Of a stretch of DNA of 38,460 nucleotides, positions 8,244-17,050 are shown piece by piece. Numbering within the stretch: the stretch's first letter is position 1; each line of letters begins with the position of its first letter. Made by a program: the position numbers and the translations under genes. Source of the stretch: an uncultured bacterium. Lineage in GTDB: Bacteria; Bacillota; Clostridia; Oscillospirales; CAG-272. The stretch covers positions 1 to 38,460 of the forward strand of contig CASDOQ010000051.1 in assembly GCA_949282345.1 (NCBI GenBank). Direction: 5' to 3'. The notes beneath the pieces are model-generated. The model did no database searches and had not been told where the DNA came from. It saw only the letters and a program-made list of their open reading frames with translations.

Positions 8244-8401
8244 TGAGAGGTCGTTTCCCATTTGGCGAAGGCAGAGCCCGATAAAGGCGAGATTCCGAAA
8301 CATTCCCCCGCCGCCGCGCGGGCAGGAACAACGGAAAATTTCCACGCATAAGGGATCCCGCCAAAAACACAACGCATACACTGCTGAAAAAGGAGAACCG
8401 C

Positions 8402-10321
8402 ATGGTTTCGATTTCTGCGACCGGTCTTTCGCTCTCCTTCGGCGATCGGCCGATCCTGAAGGACGTCACTTTCTCTTTGAACGAGGGGGATAAACTGGGC
8501 ATCATCGGCGTGAACGGGGCCGGAAAGACCACCCTGTTCCGCCTTTTGCTGTCCGAGCTGACTCCCGATGCCGGCCAGATCTATCTGGCAAAAGAGAAAA
8601 CCGTCGGGTATCTTGCCCAAAACACCGCCCTTTCTTCCCATACCTCGGAAAAAACGCCGCTGGACGTGATGTACGGAGCGTTTTCCGACCTTTTTGCCCT
8701 GGAGCGGAAGATCGAAGAACTCGAGGCCGATCTGCAAAGAGCCGCCGGGGGAGATTCCTCTGAAGTCGAACGCCTTTCCGGCGAACTTGACGCCGCACAC
8801 CGGCGCTATCGGGACGGCGGCGGGGCCACGGCGCGCGGACGATGCCGTTCCATGCTCCTGCGCATGGGCTTTACGGAAGAGGAGACCGCGCGGCCGTTAT
8901 CCTCGCTCTCCGGCGGTCAGAACACCCGACTCGTCCTCTGCCGCCTTCTGATCAGCGAGCCGGACATCCTGTTTCTTGACGAGCCGACCAACCATCTTGA
9001 TGCGGATGCCCTTGCCTGGCTCGAGGATTTCCTCCTTTCATATAAAAAGACGGTGCTCCTGATCTCGCACGACCGCTATTTTCTCGACCGCGTGACCAAC
9101 AAGACCCTGAAGATTTCCCGCACGCACGCGCGGCTCTTCAACGGAAATTACAGCACCGCCCGCCTCCGGGAAGCCGAAGAGGCCGCCTCGCTTACCCGTC
9201 AGTATCGAGAACAGCAGAAAGAGATCGCCAAAATCGAAGCCAATATTGCCTTTCAGCGCAAATGCGGCATGGCGCACAATTTCGTCACCATCCGTTCCAA
9301 GCAGAAACAACTCGATCGCATGGACCGCGTGGAAGAGGTCGCGGGCCCGGAAAAGAATATCCGCCTCGCCTTTCAGAGCGAAGACTCCGCCAACAAAGTG
9401 CTCACTGTCCGCGACCTCTGCTTTTCCTACGGCAACACGCCGCTCATTCATCGGCTTTCCTTTTCTGTGCGGCGCGGGGAGCGCGTCCTCTTCCTGGGCG
9501 ATAACGGATGCGGAAAATCCACGCTGATGAAGCTCCTGCTCGGTCAACTGACCAAGAAGAGCGGAAAGATCGAATTCGGATACAATGTCAGCATCGGATA
9601 CTTCGACCAGGAGAACCGCCGTTTCGTAGAAGAAAACTCGGTGCTGGAGGAATTGCATTCGACCTATCCGGCTATGAAAAACGAGGAACTCCGGTCAGCA
9701 CTGGCGCGCTTTCTCTTCCGCGCGGAGGACATCGAAAAACGGGTATGTGAACTCTCGGGCGGAGAACGGGCGCGGTTGGCGCTCTGCAAGCTGATCCTCC
9801 GGAAGGTCAACCTGCTGGTTCTTGACGAACCGACCAACCATCTGGACATCGGCTCCCGGGAAGCCCTGGAGGAAGCCCTTTCCGACTATCCCGGTACGAT
9901 CCTTGCCGTTTCGCACGACCGGTATTTCATCGACCGGCTGGCAACCAGAATCATTGAGCTGACCCCGGCCGGGGCGGTCGATTATCCGCTCTCTGAAACC
10001 GAAAATCCCTATGCCGCCTATCTTGCGCTCCGCGCCGCGCGGCAACCCGCCCCCGTGGCCGACGCCCCGAAGCAGGAGAGCAAAGAAACGCGCCGGGAGG
10101 ACTACGAAGCCCGCCGCCGCGAGCAGGCAAAAAAGCGCAACGATGAGAAGAGGATCGAGCAGGCAAAAAAACGCGCCGCCCTCTTAGAAGGGCGGCTGGC
10201 CGAGATAGAAAAAGAACTTTTCGGCGCGGCAGCCTCGGATTACGTGCGGGCGGCGGCGCTGGACGAAGAAAAGCAGAAGGCTGAGGAAGAATTGCTGGAG
10301 TTATATGAGTTGATCCTCTGA
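8402..10321 (+). CDS. ABC-F family ATP-binding protein
   Basis: A 639-residue protein with two ABC ATPase domains and no membrane segment, hence a ribosome-associated ABC-F factor rather than a transporter. Domain 1 has Walker A GVNGAGKTT (36-44), signature LSGGQ and LDEPTNHLD. Domain 2 has GDNGCGKST, LSGGERARLALCK and LDEPTNHLD. The inter-domain linker (about 245-310) is basic and helical. The C-terminus from about 555 is a highly charged coiled coil (RREDYEARRREQAKKR, then EKQKAEEELLELYE). This layout is closest to Uup/YfmR/YkpA-type housekeeping members, but antibiotic-resistance members of ABC-F cannot be excluded. AAAAAGGAG precedes the start. Confidence 0.9.
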   Translation: MVSISATGLSLSFGDRPILKDVTFSLNEGDKLGIIGVNGAGKTTLFRLLLSELTPDAGQIYLAKEKTVGYLAQNTALSSHTSEKTPLDVMYGAFSDLFALERKIEELEADLQRAAGGDSSEVERLSGELDAAHRRYRDGGGATARGRCRSMLLRMGFTEEETARPLSSLSGGQNTRLVLCRLLISEPDILFLDEPTNHLDADALAWLEDFLLSYKKTVLLISHDRYFLDRVTNKTLKISRTHARLFNGNYSTARLREAEEAASLTRQYREQQKEIAKIEANIAFQRKCGMAHNFVTIRSKQKQLDRMDRVEEVAGPEKNIRLAFQSEDSANKVLTVRDLCFSYGNTPLIHRLSFSVRRGERVLFLGDNGCGKSTLMKLLLGQLTKKSGKIEFGYNVSIGYFDQENRRFVEENSVLEELHSTYPAMKNEELRSALARFLFRAEDIEKRVCELSGGERARLALCKLILRKVNLLVLDEPTNHLDIGSREALEEALSDYPGTILAVSHDRYFIDRLATRIIELTPAGAVDYPLSETENPYAAYLALRAARQPAPVADAPKQESKETRREDYEARRREQAKKRNDEKRIEQAKKRAALLEGRLAEIEKELFGAAASDYVRAAALDEEKQKAEEELLELYELIL

Positions 10322-10333
10322 GCACAGCCTGCG

Positions 10334-10951
10334 TCATCCTGCCGGAGGAGGCGGCTCTCCTTCGGTCGGAACCGTTTCCCCGGTCGGCGGGGCATTGCCG
10401 CTCCCGCGGATCAGGAGTTCTTCCCCGGACAAAAGAGACGGAAAGCAATCCTCGCTCTCTCCGAGCAGGATCCGCACTCCGTCGATGTGCAGATAGCGCA
10501 CCCCGTCGTACTGATACGAGGAAAGCGGGCGCATATACGCGTTATCGGATTGCGCCGCCACGAAGAGCTCCTCCCCCTCCCGGCCAACGACGAGCACCGA
10601 GTGAAAAAAGCCCTCGCCCTCCCGACTGAGCTGGATCACGTCGCCGATCTCCATATCGGCATCGCCTGTCTCCCGACCAAAAGGGCCTTCCCCCTCGTTG
10701 GACGTCAGGAAGTTATAGAGATAATCGACCCCGGTAAAAGAGGCCGTACGGTCATTTTTATCAAGATAATACCAGCCGAATACCGGGGTAAAATTCATCC
10801 GGCACCCCCCGGCGTACAGGCATTGCGAAACGAAATTTGTGCAATTCCCGCCGATCCCGGTATAATCCGAAAACAGCGGATTGCGGGAGAAGGCCCACCT
10901 TTCGGCATATTGGAGTGCCCGCTCCCTGTTATAGGGTCTTGTCAAGAGCAT
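10334..10951 (-). CDS. Putative amidase-domain protein (Amidase_6-like)
   Basis: A 205-residue protein with the pattern Y-N-R-x2-A-x2-Y-A-x2-W-A-x2-R-N-P followed by GGNCTNFVSQCLYAGG, typical of the cysteine peptidase-like putative amidase domain of Firmicutes. Cys37 and His117 (FFHSVLVV) are the likely catalytic pair. There is no signal peptide, so it is cytoplasmic or delivered otherwise. The start at 10951 is chosen from GGGGGAGAG directly upstream; an ORF extension to 11098 has no such support. The C-terminal 20 residues are Pro/Gly-rich. It is convergent with the ABC-F gene, 12 bases apart. The upstream CATATACT element is shared with two other genes in the window. Wall or spore-cortex peptide processing is a guess from the domain. 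Confidence 0.75.
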   Translation of the reverse strand: MLLTRPYNRERALQYAERWAFSRNPLFSDYTGIGGNCTNFVSQCLYAGGCRMNFTPVFGWYYLDKNDRTASFTGVDYLYNFLTSNEGEGPFGRETGDADMEIGDVIQLSREGEGFFHSVLVVGREGEELFVAAQSDNAYMRPLSSYQYDGVRYLHIDGVRILLGESEDCFPSLLSGEELLIRGSGNAPPTGETVPTEGEPPPPAG

Positions 10952-10973
10952 GATCTCTCCCCCCTTTCGGTAC

Positions 10974-10981
10974 AGTATATG
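10974..10981 (-). promoter_or_regulatory. CATATACT element before the amidase-domain gene
   Basis: On the minus strand CATATACT lies 22 bases before the ATG. It matches the CATAnnnT form of sigma-E/K type -10 boxes and also contains TATACT of sigma-A. GTGTCA, 17 bases upstream of TATACT, is a fair sigma-A -35, so the class of promoter is undecided. Confidence 0.45.
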
Positions 10982-11057
10982 CCTCTCTCCCCGAGATGAC
11001 ACAGCGCACGGATAGATATTTTGTAAAGAATACTTTTCAAAGAAAGGCAGATCGTCT

Positions 11058-12296
11058 ATGGAAGTCAAAGATATGTCCCTGGCCCCCGAAGGTCGCAAGA
11101 AAATCGAGTGGGTCAGAAGTTATATGCCTGTCCTCAACAGCATCCGGGAGGATTTTCTCCGCACGCGCCCCTTTGCGGGATTGCGGATCGCCATGTCGAT
11201 CCATCTGGAAGCCAAAACCGCCTATCTTGCCACCGTACTGCGCGACGGAGGGGCAGAAGTCTATGCCACCGGTTGTAATCCGCTCTCGACGCAGGATGAT
11301 GTGGCGGCGGCACTGGCGGAGACGGGCGTAGAGGTCTTTGCGCGGCACGGCGTCACCCCCGAAGAATACCGGGCGCATCTGTGCGCCGTGCTGGCGATCC
11401 ATCCGCACTTGCTGATCGACGACGGCGGTGACCTGACCGCCCTGCTCCACGGAGAAATGGCCGACTGCGCCGACTGCCTGATCGGCGGCGCGGAGGAAAC
11501 GACCACCGGGATTCACCGGCTCTTTGCCCGACAGGCCGCCGGGCTTCTCCGCTTTCCGATGATGGACGTCAACGATGCCGACTGCAAGCATCTCTTTGAT
11601 AACCGTTACGGTACCGGCCAATCCACGCTGGACGGCATCATGAACACTACAAACCTCGTTCTGGCAGGAAAGACCGTGGTGATTGCGGGATATGGTTGGT
11701 GCGGCAAAGGCTGTGCCATGCGCGCAAAAGGGATGGGCGCCATCGTGATCGTGACCGAGATCGACCCCGTCAAGGCGATCGAGGCGGCGATGGACGGCTT
11801 CTCAGTCATGCCGATGGACGAGGCGGCGGCACGCGGTGACCTCTTCATTACGCTGACGGGATGCCGCGACGTTCTGACCGCCCGCCACTTTGCCCGGATG
11901 AAGGACGGCGTCCTTCTGGCAAACTCGGGCCATTTTGACGTGGAGATCAACAAAGACGATCTCGCGGCGGCCGCCGTCGGGATCTTTGAGAGAAAACCGA
12001 ATATCACCGGCTACCGCATGAAAGACGGGCGCATCCTGAACCTGCTGGCAGAGGGACGCCTCGTCAATCTGGCCGCCGGAAACGGTCATCCCGCCGAGAT
12101 CATGGATATGAGTTTTTCGATCCAGGCAAAAAGCCTTTTATATCTTCTGACGCACCGCGAGACGCTCCGGGCGGAGGTCATGCGCGTACCCGCCGAGATC
12201 GATCGGGATGTGGCGGAGCGCAAACTGCGCGGGATGAGGCTTTCGATCGATACGCTGACGCCCGAGCAGGCATCCTATCTTTCTTCTTGCGAATAA
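11058..12296 (+). CDS. ahcY: Adenosylhomocysteinase
   Basis: A 412-residue NAD-dependent enzyme that splits S-adenosylhomocysteine into adenosine and homocysteine, recycling the product of methyl transfer. Substrate residues are visible in SIHLEAKTA and GGAEVYATGCNPLSTQDD. A dinucleotide site GYGWCGKGCAMRAKGMGA is followed by VTEIDP. SGHFDVEI and LAAGNGHPAEIMDMSFSIQA are the downstream family blocks. The GYGWCGKG version and the lack of a C-terminal Lys/Tyr extension are typical of the shorter archaeal and Thermotoga-type enzymes. GAAAGG lies about ten bases before the chosen ATG. Homocysteine links this gene to metY-metA, though the genes are not adjacent. Confidence 0.93.
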   Translation: MEVKDMSLAPEGRKKIEWVRSYMPVLNSIREDFLRTRPFAGLRIAMSIHLEAKTAYLATVLRDGGAEVYATGCNPLSTQDDVAAALAETGVEVFARHGVTPEEYRAHLCAVLAIHPHLLIDDGGDLTALLHGEMADCADCLIGGAEETTTGIHRLFARQAAGLLRFPMMDVNDADCKHLFDNRYGTGQSTLDGIMNTTNLVLAGKTVVIAGYGWCGKGCAMRAKGMGAIVIVTEIDPVKAIEAAMDGFSVMPMDEAAARGDLFITLTGCRDVLTARHFARMKDGVLLANSGHFDVEINKDDLAAAAVGIFERKPNITGYRMKDGRILNLLAEGRLVNLAAGNGHPAEIMDMSFSIQAKSLLYLLTHRETLRAEVMRVPAEIDRDVAERKLRGMRLSIDTLTPEQASYLSSCE

Positions 12297-12310
12297 AAAC
12301 CGGCATAACG

Positions 12311-12345
12311 GAAAAACGGGAGGACTTTTCCTCCCTTTTCTTTAT
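12311..12345 (+). terminator. Rho-independent terminator after ahcY
   Basis: Arms GGGAGGA (12318-12324) and TCCTCCC (12329-12335) with loop CTTT, followed by TTTTCTTTATT. Confidence 0.8.
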
Positions 12346-12447
12346 TCTTCCGCGGATCCTCCCACCGCCGCCGGACGCCCGGGCATCGGCTTACCGAAGA
12401 TCCCCGGCAGGCATCCCGGCCGGACAACATTTTTGCGGCGGCTCGCG

Positions 12448-12455
12448 CATATACT
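12448..12455 (+). promoter_or_regulatory. CATATACT element with very short leader
   Basis: CATATACTGC is followed by AAAGAGGAGG and the ATG at 12475, 19 bases after the element. The same block, with one inserted base, precedes the lipoprotein gene at 26125. No good sigma-A -35 exists at 17 bases (ACATTT), which favours an alternative sigma factor; ACATTT at that spacing is loosely like a sigma-E -35. Confidence 0.5.
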
Positions 12456-12474
12456 GCAAAGAGGAGGGAAAAGT

Positions 12475-12960
12475 ATGGAAGTGATGCTCAAAGAGGAGAA
12501 AAAAATCTTTTCCGAAGCCGGGATCTGCTTTTTGGAAGCGATATGCGTACTGCCGGAACTCTCCGACGGGAAAAAGGCGGAAAAGACCAACCTTTTTTAT
12601 ACGAAACTCCGCACTGCTTTTTTCGCCTGCGCGGAAGCGGCCGCAAGAACCGAAAAAGAGCACTATGAGACGTCAGGCGACCCTCGGCGGCGTTTCACGC
12701 ACCGCCCGCTCCGTCTTTCGCTCCGCACCCGCCTCTCCGAAAAAGATCGATCGGGGTCTGTTTCCTGCGTGCGGGTACTGACCCTTACCCGCCGCGGGAA
12801 GACCTTGTATGAAAAGGAGAGCCGCGAGATCCTCGGCCCTGACGGCGCGCTGATCGTCCCGCGCGCCGTCCCGCGGAAGAAGCCCGCCGCCCACAAAAAG
12901 GAAAAAGCCGTGAAGAACGCCAAAGAAAACCCCAAGGCGCCTCAACGCAAAAGCGAATAA
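12475..12960 (+). CDS. Hypothetical protein with basic C-terminus
   Basis: I do not recognise this 161-residue protein. It has no signal peptide or membrane helix. Residues 1-65 look helical (EEKKIFSEAGICFLEAICVLPELSDGKKAEK). A middle part has beta-like alternation ending in VLTLTRRGKTLYEKESREIL (about 100-118). The last 35 residues are Lys/Pro/Ala-rich and very basic (KKPAAHKKEKAVKNAKENP), reminiscent of nucleic-acid-binding tails. The start is supported by GAGGAGGG seven bases upstream. It stands alone between the ahcY terminator and the convergent repeat lipoprotein gene. The promoter element suggests co-regulation with two other genes, possibly during sporulation. Confidence 0.7.
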   Translation: MEVMLKEEKKIFSEAGICFLEAICVLPELSDGKKAEKTNLFYTKLRTAFFACAEAAARTEKEHYETSGDPRRRFTHRPLRLSLRTRLSEKDRSGSVSCVRVLTLTRRGKTLYEKESREILGPDGALIVPRAVPRKKPAAHKKEKAVKNAKENPKAPQRKSE

Positions 12961-13120
12961 TCTCCGTCCGCACAAGACAAAAGAAGGCCTTGCCCGCAAA
13001 GCAAGCGAAGCCGCCGTCCGTGCCGCGGCGATCTTTCGGGTCGATCACCGAAGGAAGAGGAAAAGACGGAGAAAAGACTCTCCCACGGATGCGACCGATG
13101 CAAACCGAAGCAATGAAAAA

Positions 13121-13155
13121 AGTAAAAGGCCCCTGCCGGAAATCCGGCAGGGGCC
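13121..13155 (-). terminator. Terminator of the repeat lipoprotein gene (possibly bidirectional)
   Basis: Perfect 12-base arms (13128-13139 and 13144-13155, GGCCCCTGCCGG) around a four-base loop. Read on the minus strand, a T-rich run follows the stem. The bases between 12961 and 13120 show no other gene or signal that I can support. Confidence 0.85.
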
Positions 13156-13190
13156 TCGTGTTTCGGTTCATTTATTCGGTCGGGGTCCGA

Positions 13191-16100
13191 TCAATTCGCA
13201 ACCGGGCGGCCGTCGTCGTCAAGCCCCCACTGTCCCTTGTAATGAACGTTCTTTCCGTTCGCCCATCCGGAAGCAAATCCGGCAGGCGTTGCGGATTCTT
13301 CAAAGGAAACATAGAGATCGGTCAGCGCAGGAAGGGCACTGAAGGCAGTAGCAGATACCTCGGTCACTCCCTCGCCGAGCACGATCTTTGCAAGCGAGCT
13401 GTACTGCGCCGCCAACTTGTCGTTGATCTTCCCGTTGGTGACGAAAAGGACTTCCAGTTCGGTACGCGGGAGCGCCCCGATGCAAGAGGCCGGAGCCGTC
13501 GCCACTTTCAGATTGGAGCAGCCGTAGAAGGTATAGTCGGGTACAGAGGTGACTTCCGGCCCGATCACAAGCCGTTCCAGCGTTCTGTGTCCGTTGAAGG
13601 AGACCATGGCGTTGAGAGAACCGTGTCCGATCATTGCCAGCGAGCGGAGGGCGGGGAGATCGGTGACGAACCCTTCCCCGATCAGACCGATCGGAAGCGA
13701 AACGGTGTCAAGAGATGTGCATCCGGCAAAGATCCGTTCACCGCCCGCGGTGACGGTATCAGGAATACTGACCGAAGTCAGAGAAGCACATCCCGAAAAC
13801 GCATAGGCTGCGATTCTTTCGACAGTATCGGGAACCGTCACGCCGGTCAGGGTAACGGGAGCAAAGAGGAGCGCAACGGGGGCAGCGTCCGCGTTCAGCG
13901 CGTACAGCACGCCCGCATCCACCCTGTACGAGGCCGAGGCAACGTCGACGCTGACCGAAAGGGCGGCGCATCCGCGGAAGGCTCCATCGCCGATCGAGGT
14001 CGTGGCGGCGGGAATCGTAAGAGCCGTGAGGCGCGGACAGTCCGCAAAAGCCGATCGGCCGATCGTCTCCACCGTTGCGGGAAGGGTAAGAGTCGCCAGC
14101 TTGGCACAACCGCTGAAGGCCTCCTCGCCGATCGAGGTGATGTTGGTGGAAGGCGCGAAAGTAACGCTCGTGAGATTGGCGCTTCCGCGGAAGGCGCCGT
14201 CCGACAGCGTCTCTCCGGCGGTGATGACAACGCTCGTCAGCACGCTCTTGTCAAGATTGGCAAAGAGAGCGGCGGGAGCTTCCACGTGCGCAAGAACTGC
14301 GCAGCCGCTAAACGCATCGGCGGAAGCCGAAGCCAACGAGGGAATCCGCAAGGTATTCAGCGCGGCACAGCCGGCAAAGGCTTCGGAGCCGATATAGCGG
14401 AGCGTATCGGGCATCGTCACGGAGGTCAGAGAGGAATTTCCCGTTGCGGCCCCCGAGGCGACCGTCAGCGTACCGGCCTTGGCTTCAAAAGCCGTGGCAT
14501 CCGACTTGACGGCGATCAGGTGATTGTCAAGATAAAATCCGCCGTTGTTTTCCGTGGGATAAGCGGCCGAATCGGCAGGCAGGATCGCCTTGCCGAGCGA
14601 AAGGACGCCATCGCCCAGACGGAGAGAAGTCAGCGAGGTGCAAGCGGTGAAGGCAGCGTCAGGGATCTCACCGGCCGTCACGGTCAGCGAGGTCAGCGCC
14701 GCGCGGGTCTCTGCGGGCAGAGATACAAACGCGCTGTACGGCAGAGTCGCCGTCCGGATCGCGGTACAACCCGAAAGGGCATTGACGCCGATACGAACCA
14801 AAGGATTGGAGATCAGGATCGTCTGCAGTCTCGTTTCATCGCGGAAAGCCTCGGCCGCAATGACCGTAACCGCCGCAGGGACCTCGTACAGCGTATCGGA
14901 ATCCTGCCGGCACTTCATGCGGATCAGATATTCTCCGGCCGGGCCGGCGGTCAACGCGAGTTCGGTTCCCGCTTCCCAATCCTTGTACCATTTGGTATTG
15001 GCAAACGCGTCCGCGCCGATCTGGATGATACCGGCAGGCAACGTAATGCTCTCAAGCTTTTCCCATCCGTAGAAGGAATGACGGCCGATGATGTTGCCCG
15101 AGGTAACGGTCAGACTTTCCATCGTGTCTTTCGGCAAGGTCACGGCAAGTGCCGCAGGAAGAGCCGCTTCCCGCACCGAGAGGCATCCCGAAAGAACTGC
15201 GTTCCCGATATTTTCATCGAGGAGCCCGACCGGGAATTTGATGATCTCCAGCCCCGTGCAATCGGTAAAGGCGCCGTTCCCGACAAAGGCTACGGCCGTT
15301 CCCGAGAAATCAAGTTCGGAAAGTGCGCTGCATCCTTCAAAGGCGTATTCACCACACCGGGTCAGCCCGGCAGGCAGGCTCACGGAAGTGATCTTGTCGC
15401 ATCCGGCAAAAGCGCCGCTCTCGATCTTCGTCACCGTCGCAGGAACCGTAAAGACGCCCTCGGTCGAAGTGGGAACAAAGACCAGCGCATCGCCGGCCGT
15501 GCCGTCCTTGCGATAGAGCGCGCCGTCGACCGCGCAGAAAGTGCCTGTGCTGCCGTTCACGGTAACCGTTTCAAGTTTCGGACAGTTATAGAAGGCAAGC
15601 GCACCGATCGCGGTGAGCGATTCGGGAAGCGAAACGCTTTCGAGATTCACCGCGCCGTTGAACGCCTTGGCGGGAATCGAAGACCCCGAAAGGACGGTCA
15701 CCCGGGTAAGGCTTCGGAGCGGGAGCGAGGAAATGACCGATGCGGGAACTTCGGCTTCGGTCACGGCGGGACAGTTGAAGAACGCCGTGGAGCCAACCTT
15801 CACGGAAGCCGAAACGCCGGCCGCCATTCTGATGCTCTTCAACTTTTCACAGCCGAGGAAAGCAAAATGCTCCACCGACGTCACCGTGGCGGGAAATTCG
15901 AGCGTTCCGAGAGCAGAACACCCGAAGAAGGCCGCCTCCCCGATCGTTCTCACTCCTTCGGCAAGCGTCAGCGATTCAAGAGACTCCGCCTGCCCGAAAA
16001 CAAGACTTTCAATCGTCTGAAGCGTGGCGGGGATCGTGACTTTCTTCAGCGATACGCAATGATAGAACGCGGCCGTTTCGATCTTCTCAAGATTCGGGAA

Positions 16101-16769
16101 TCCGGCCTGCAATACCGCCTCGTTTCCCGGCGTTGCCGCACGGTAGGTATAGATCTCTTTCAGCGAGTTGCAGTACGAGAAGGCCATCTTTCCGATCTCG
16201 GTCATGCTCTCGGGCAGGGCAACCGCCTGCACCGACTGACCATAGAAAGCTCTCTCCCCGATCGCCTTCACAGGCCGACGCGGGGTGTTTTCATCTCCGT
16301 CGCGTCCGTATTCCGCCGGGATCACGACCACGGCGCCCGCCCTGGCGCTGGTCAGAATGTAATACTCGCCATTCGTTGAAAGTTCAAACTGTAATCCGGC
16401 CGTCGTCGGCACAGTCAGAGAAATATAAGAAGGGCGCACTTCAAAATCGCCGTGCATTTTGGAGGCGTAATCCTCCCACACCCCGAAATAGCCCTCTTTG
16501 GCAGGGACGTCGGGAACCGTGGAAAGCTTGGTGTCTCCCCGGTGGAATTTCACTTCGGCCAGAAGCGTTCCGTCCTCCGCCAGGAAACTGGCCGTGTACT
16601 CCGGCGCGGTCGTCGTGACAGGCGGCAGGGTAGTCACTATCGGCGCGGTCGTCGTGGCGGTACTGCCGGTATCGATCGGTTCGTCTCCGCACGCGGCAAA
16701 GGCCAGCGCAAGAAGAACCGTCAAAGCAAAAACGAACAGAAGCTTCAGTGTTATTTTGGTTTTTCTCAT
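13191..16769 (-). CDS. BspA-type leucine-rich repeat lipoprotein, 1192 residues
   Basis: The N-terminus has a basic start, a hydrophobic stretch and a lipobox-like end AFAAC with Cys27, so the protein is probably lipid-anchored outside the membrane. A Thr-rich linker follows (about 35-58, including TTAPIVTTLPPVTTTAP), then a short domain with an AEDGTLLAEVKFHRGD-like repeat. From about residue 165 to the end there are some 30 imperfect repeats of 22-24 residues of the LRR_5/BspA type, with the core I-x-x-x-A-F-x-x-C-x-x-L-x-x-V-x-L-P-x-x-V-x-x-I. No sortase motif is seen. In gut and oral bacteria such proteins bind host or microbial surfaces, but the ligand here is unknown. The promoter at 16832-16860 fits well; the ribosome-binding site is weak (GGAG 11 bases from ATG). 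Confidence 0.9.
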   Translation of the reverse strand: MRKTKITLKLLFVFALTVLLALAFAACGDEPIDTGSTATTTAPIVTTLPPVTTTAPEYTASFLAEDGTLLAEVKFHRGDTKLSTVPDVPAKEGYFGVWEDYASKMHGDFEVRPSYISLTVPTTAGLQFELSTNGEYYILTSARAGAVVVIPAEYGRDGDENTPRRPVKAIGERAFYGQSVQAVALPESMTEIGKMAFSYCNSLKEIYTYRAATPGNEAVLQAGFPNLEKIETAAFYHCVSLKKVTIPATLQTIESLVFGQAESLESLTLAEGVRTIGEAAFFGCSALGTLEFPATVTSVEHFAFLGCEKLKSIRMAAGVSASVKVGSTAFFNCPAVTEAEVPASVISSLPLRSLTRVTVLSGSSIPAKAFNGAVNLESVSLPESLTAIGALAFYNCPKLETVTVNGSTGTFCAVDGALYRKDGTAGDALVFVPTSTEGVFTVPATVTKIESGAFAGCDKITSVSLPAGLTRCGEYAFEGCSALSELDFSGTAVAFVGNGAFTDCTGLEIIKFPVGLLDENIGNAVLSGCLSVREAALPAALAVTLPKDTMESLTVTSGNIIGRHSFYGWEKLESITLPAGIIQIGADAFANTKWYKDWEAGTELALTAGPAGEYLIRMKCRQDSDTLYEVPAAVTVIAAEAFRDETRLQTILISNPLVRIGVNALSGCTAIRTATLPYSAFVSLPAETRAALTSLTVTAGEIPDAAFTACTSLTSLRLGDGVLSLGKAILPADSAAYPTENNGGFYLDNHLIAVKSDATAFEAKAGTLTVASGAATGNSSLTSVTMPDTLRYIGSEAFAGCAALNTLRIPSLASASADAFSGCAVLAHVEAPAALFANLDKSVLTSVVITAGETLSDGAFRGSANLTSVTFAPSTNITSIGEEAFSGCAKLATLTLPATVETIGRSAFADCPRLTALTIPAATTSIGDGAFRGCAALSVSVDVASASYRVDAGVLYALNADAAPVALLFAPVTLTGVTVPDTVERIAAYAFSGCASLTSVSIPDTVTAGGERIFAGCTSLDTVSLPIGLIGEGFVTDLPALRSLAMIGHGSLNAMVSFNGHRTLERLVIGPEVTSVPDYTFYGCSNLKVATAPASCIGALPRTELEVLFVTNGKINDKLAAQYSSLAKIVLGEGVTEVSATAFSALPALTDLYVSFEESATPAGFASGWANGKNVHYKGQWGLDDDGRPVAN

Positions 16770-16831
16770 GTTCTCGCGTACTCCATTCTCTATGGTTGGT
16801 TTTCAAGATTACCACATAACAATACAGATTA

Positions 16832-16860
16832 AATATAACACACATACTCCTAAAAGTCAA
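16832..16860 (-). promoter_or_regulatory. Sigma-A-type promoter of the repeat lipoprotein gene
   Basis: On the minus strand TTGACT (16860-16855), a 17-base spacer and TATATT (16837-16832). The 5' untranslated region is about 55 bases. Confidence 0.8.
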
Positions 16861-16941
16861 TACTTTCCCGTCCTGCGGTATAAATTCCCGCATTCTGCAC
16901 ATTTTCACCTCGCCGCTCTTGACGGAAGTACCAAGAAGAAT

Positions 16942-16954
16942 CAGGTTGAACCTG
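16942..16954. repeat. Perfect 13-base palindrome upstream of spoIIAA
   Basis: CAGGTT-G-AACCTG is a perfect odd palindrome in the divergent region between the repeat lipoprotein gene and the sigma-F operon. It has the size of an operator half-pair, but I cannot name a regulator. Confidence 0.4.
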
Positions 16955-16987
16955 TTAAAAAAGGAATTTTTTTACATCCTGTCACCT

Positions 16988-16996
16988 TCCGACAAA
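16988..16996 (+). promoter_or_regulatory. Possible Spo0A box upstream of spoIIAA
   Basis: TCCGACAAA matches the reverse form of the 0A box (TTCGACAAA) at eight of nine bases, 55 bases before spoIIAA. Spo0A directly activates spoIIA in Bacillus, so the position makes sense. A sigma-H promoter could not be identified with confidence. Confidence 0.45.
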
Positions 16997-17050
16997 TTCT
17001 GCCGTGCGCACCGTGTAAAATGAGGATTGTCCGAAGATGGGAGGAAAGAT

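Noticed and set aside
8243..8284. A 13-codon frame starting in the rluD-like gene's stop (TGATG)
   Set aside because: The only Shine-Dalgarno-like sequence is too far upstream, and the peptide (MRGRFPFGEGRAR) has no recognisable feature.
12990..16379. A plus-strand frame of 1129 codons opposite the repeat lipoprotein gene
   Set aside because: Its product is rich in Arg/Gly with no domain, it lacks a ribosome-binding site, and it is the shadow of a repetitive GC-rich gene. The minus-strand frame has a signal peptide, repeats, promoter and terminator.
16961..16975. AAAGGAATT as a sigma-H -35 box for spoIIA
   Set aside because: No GAAT-type -10 exists at the required 11-13 base spacing.
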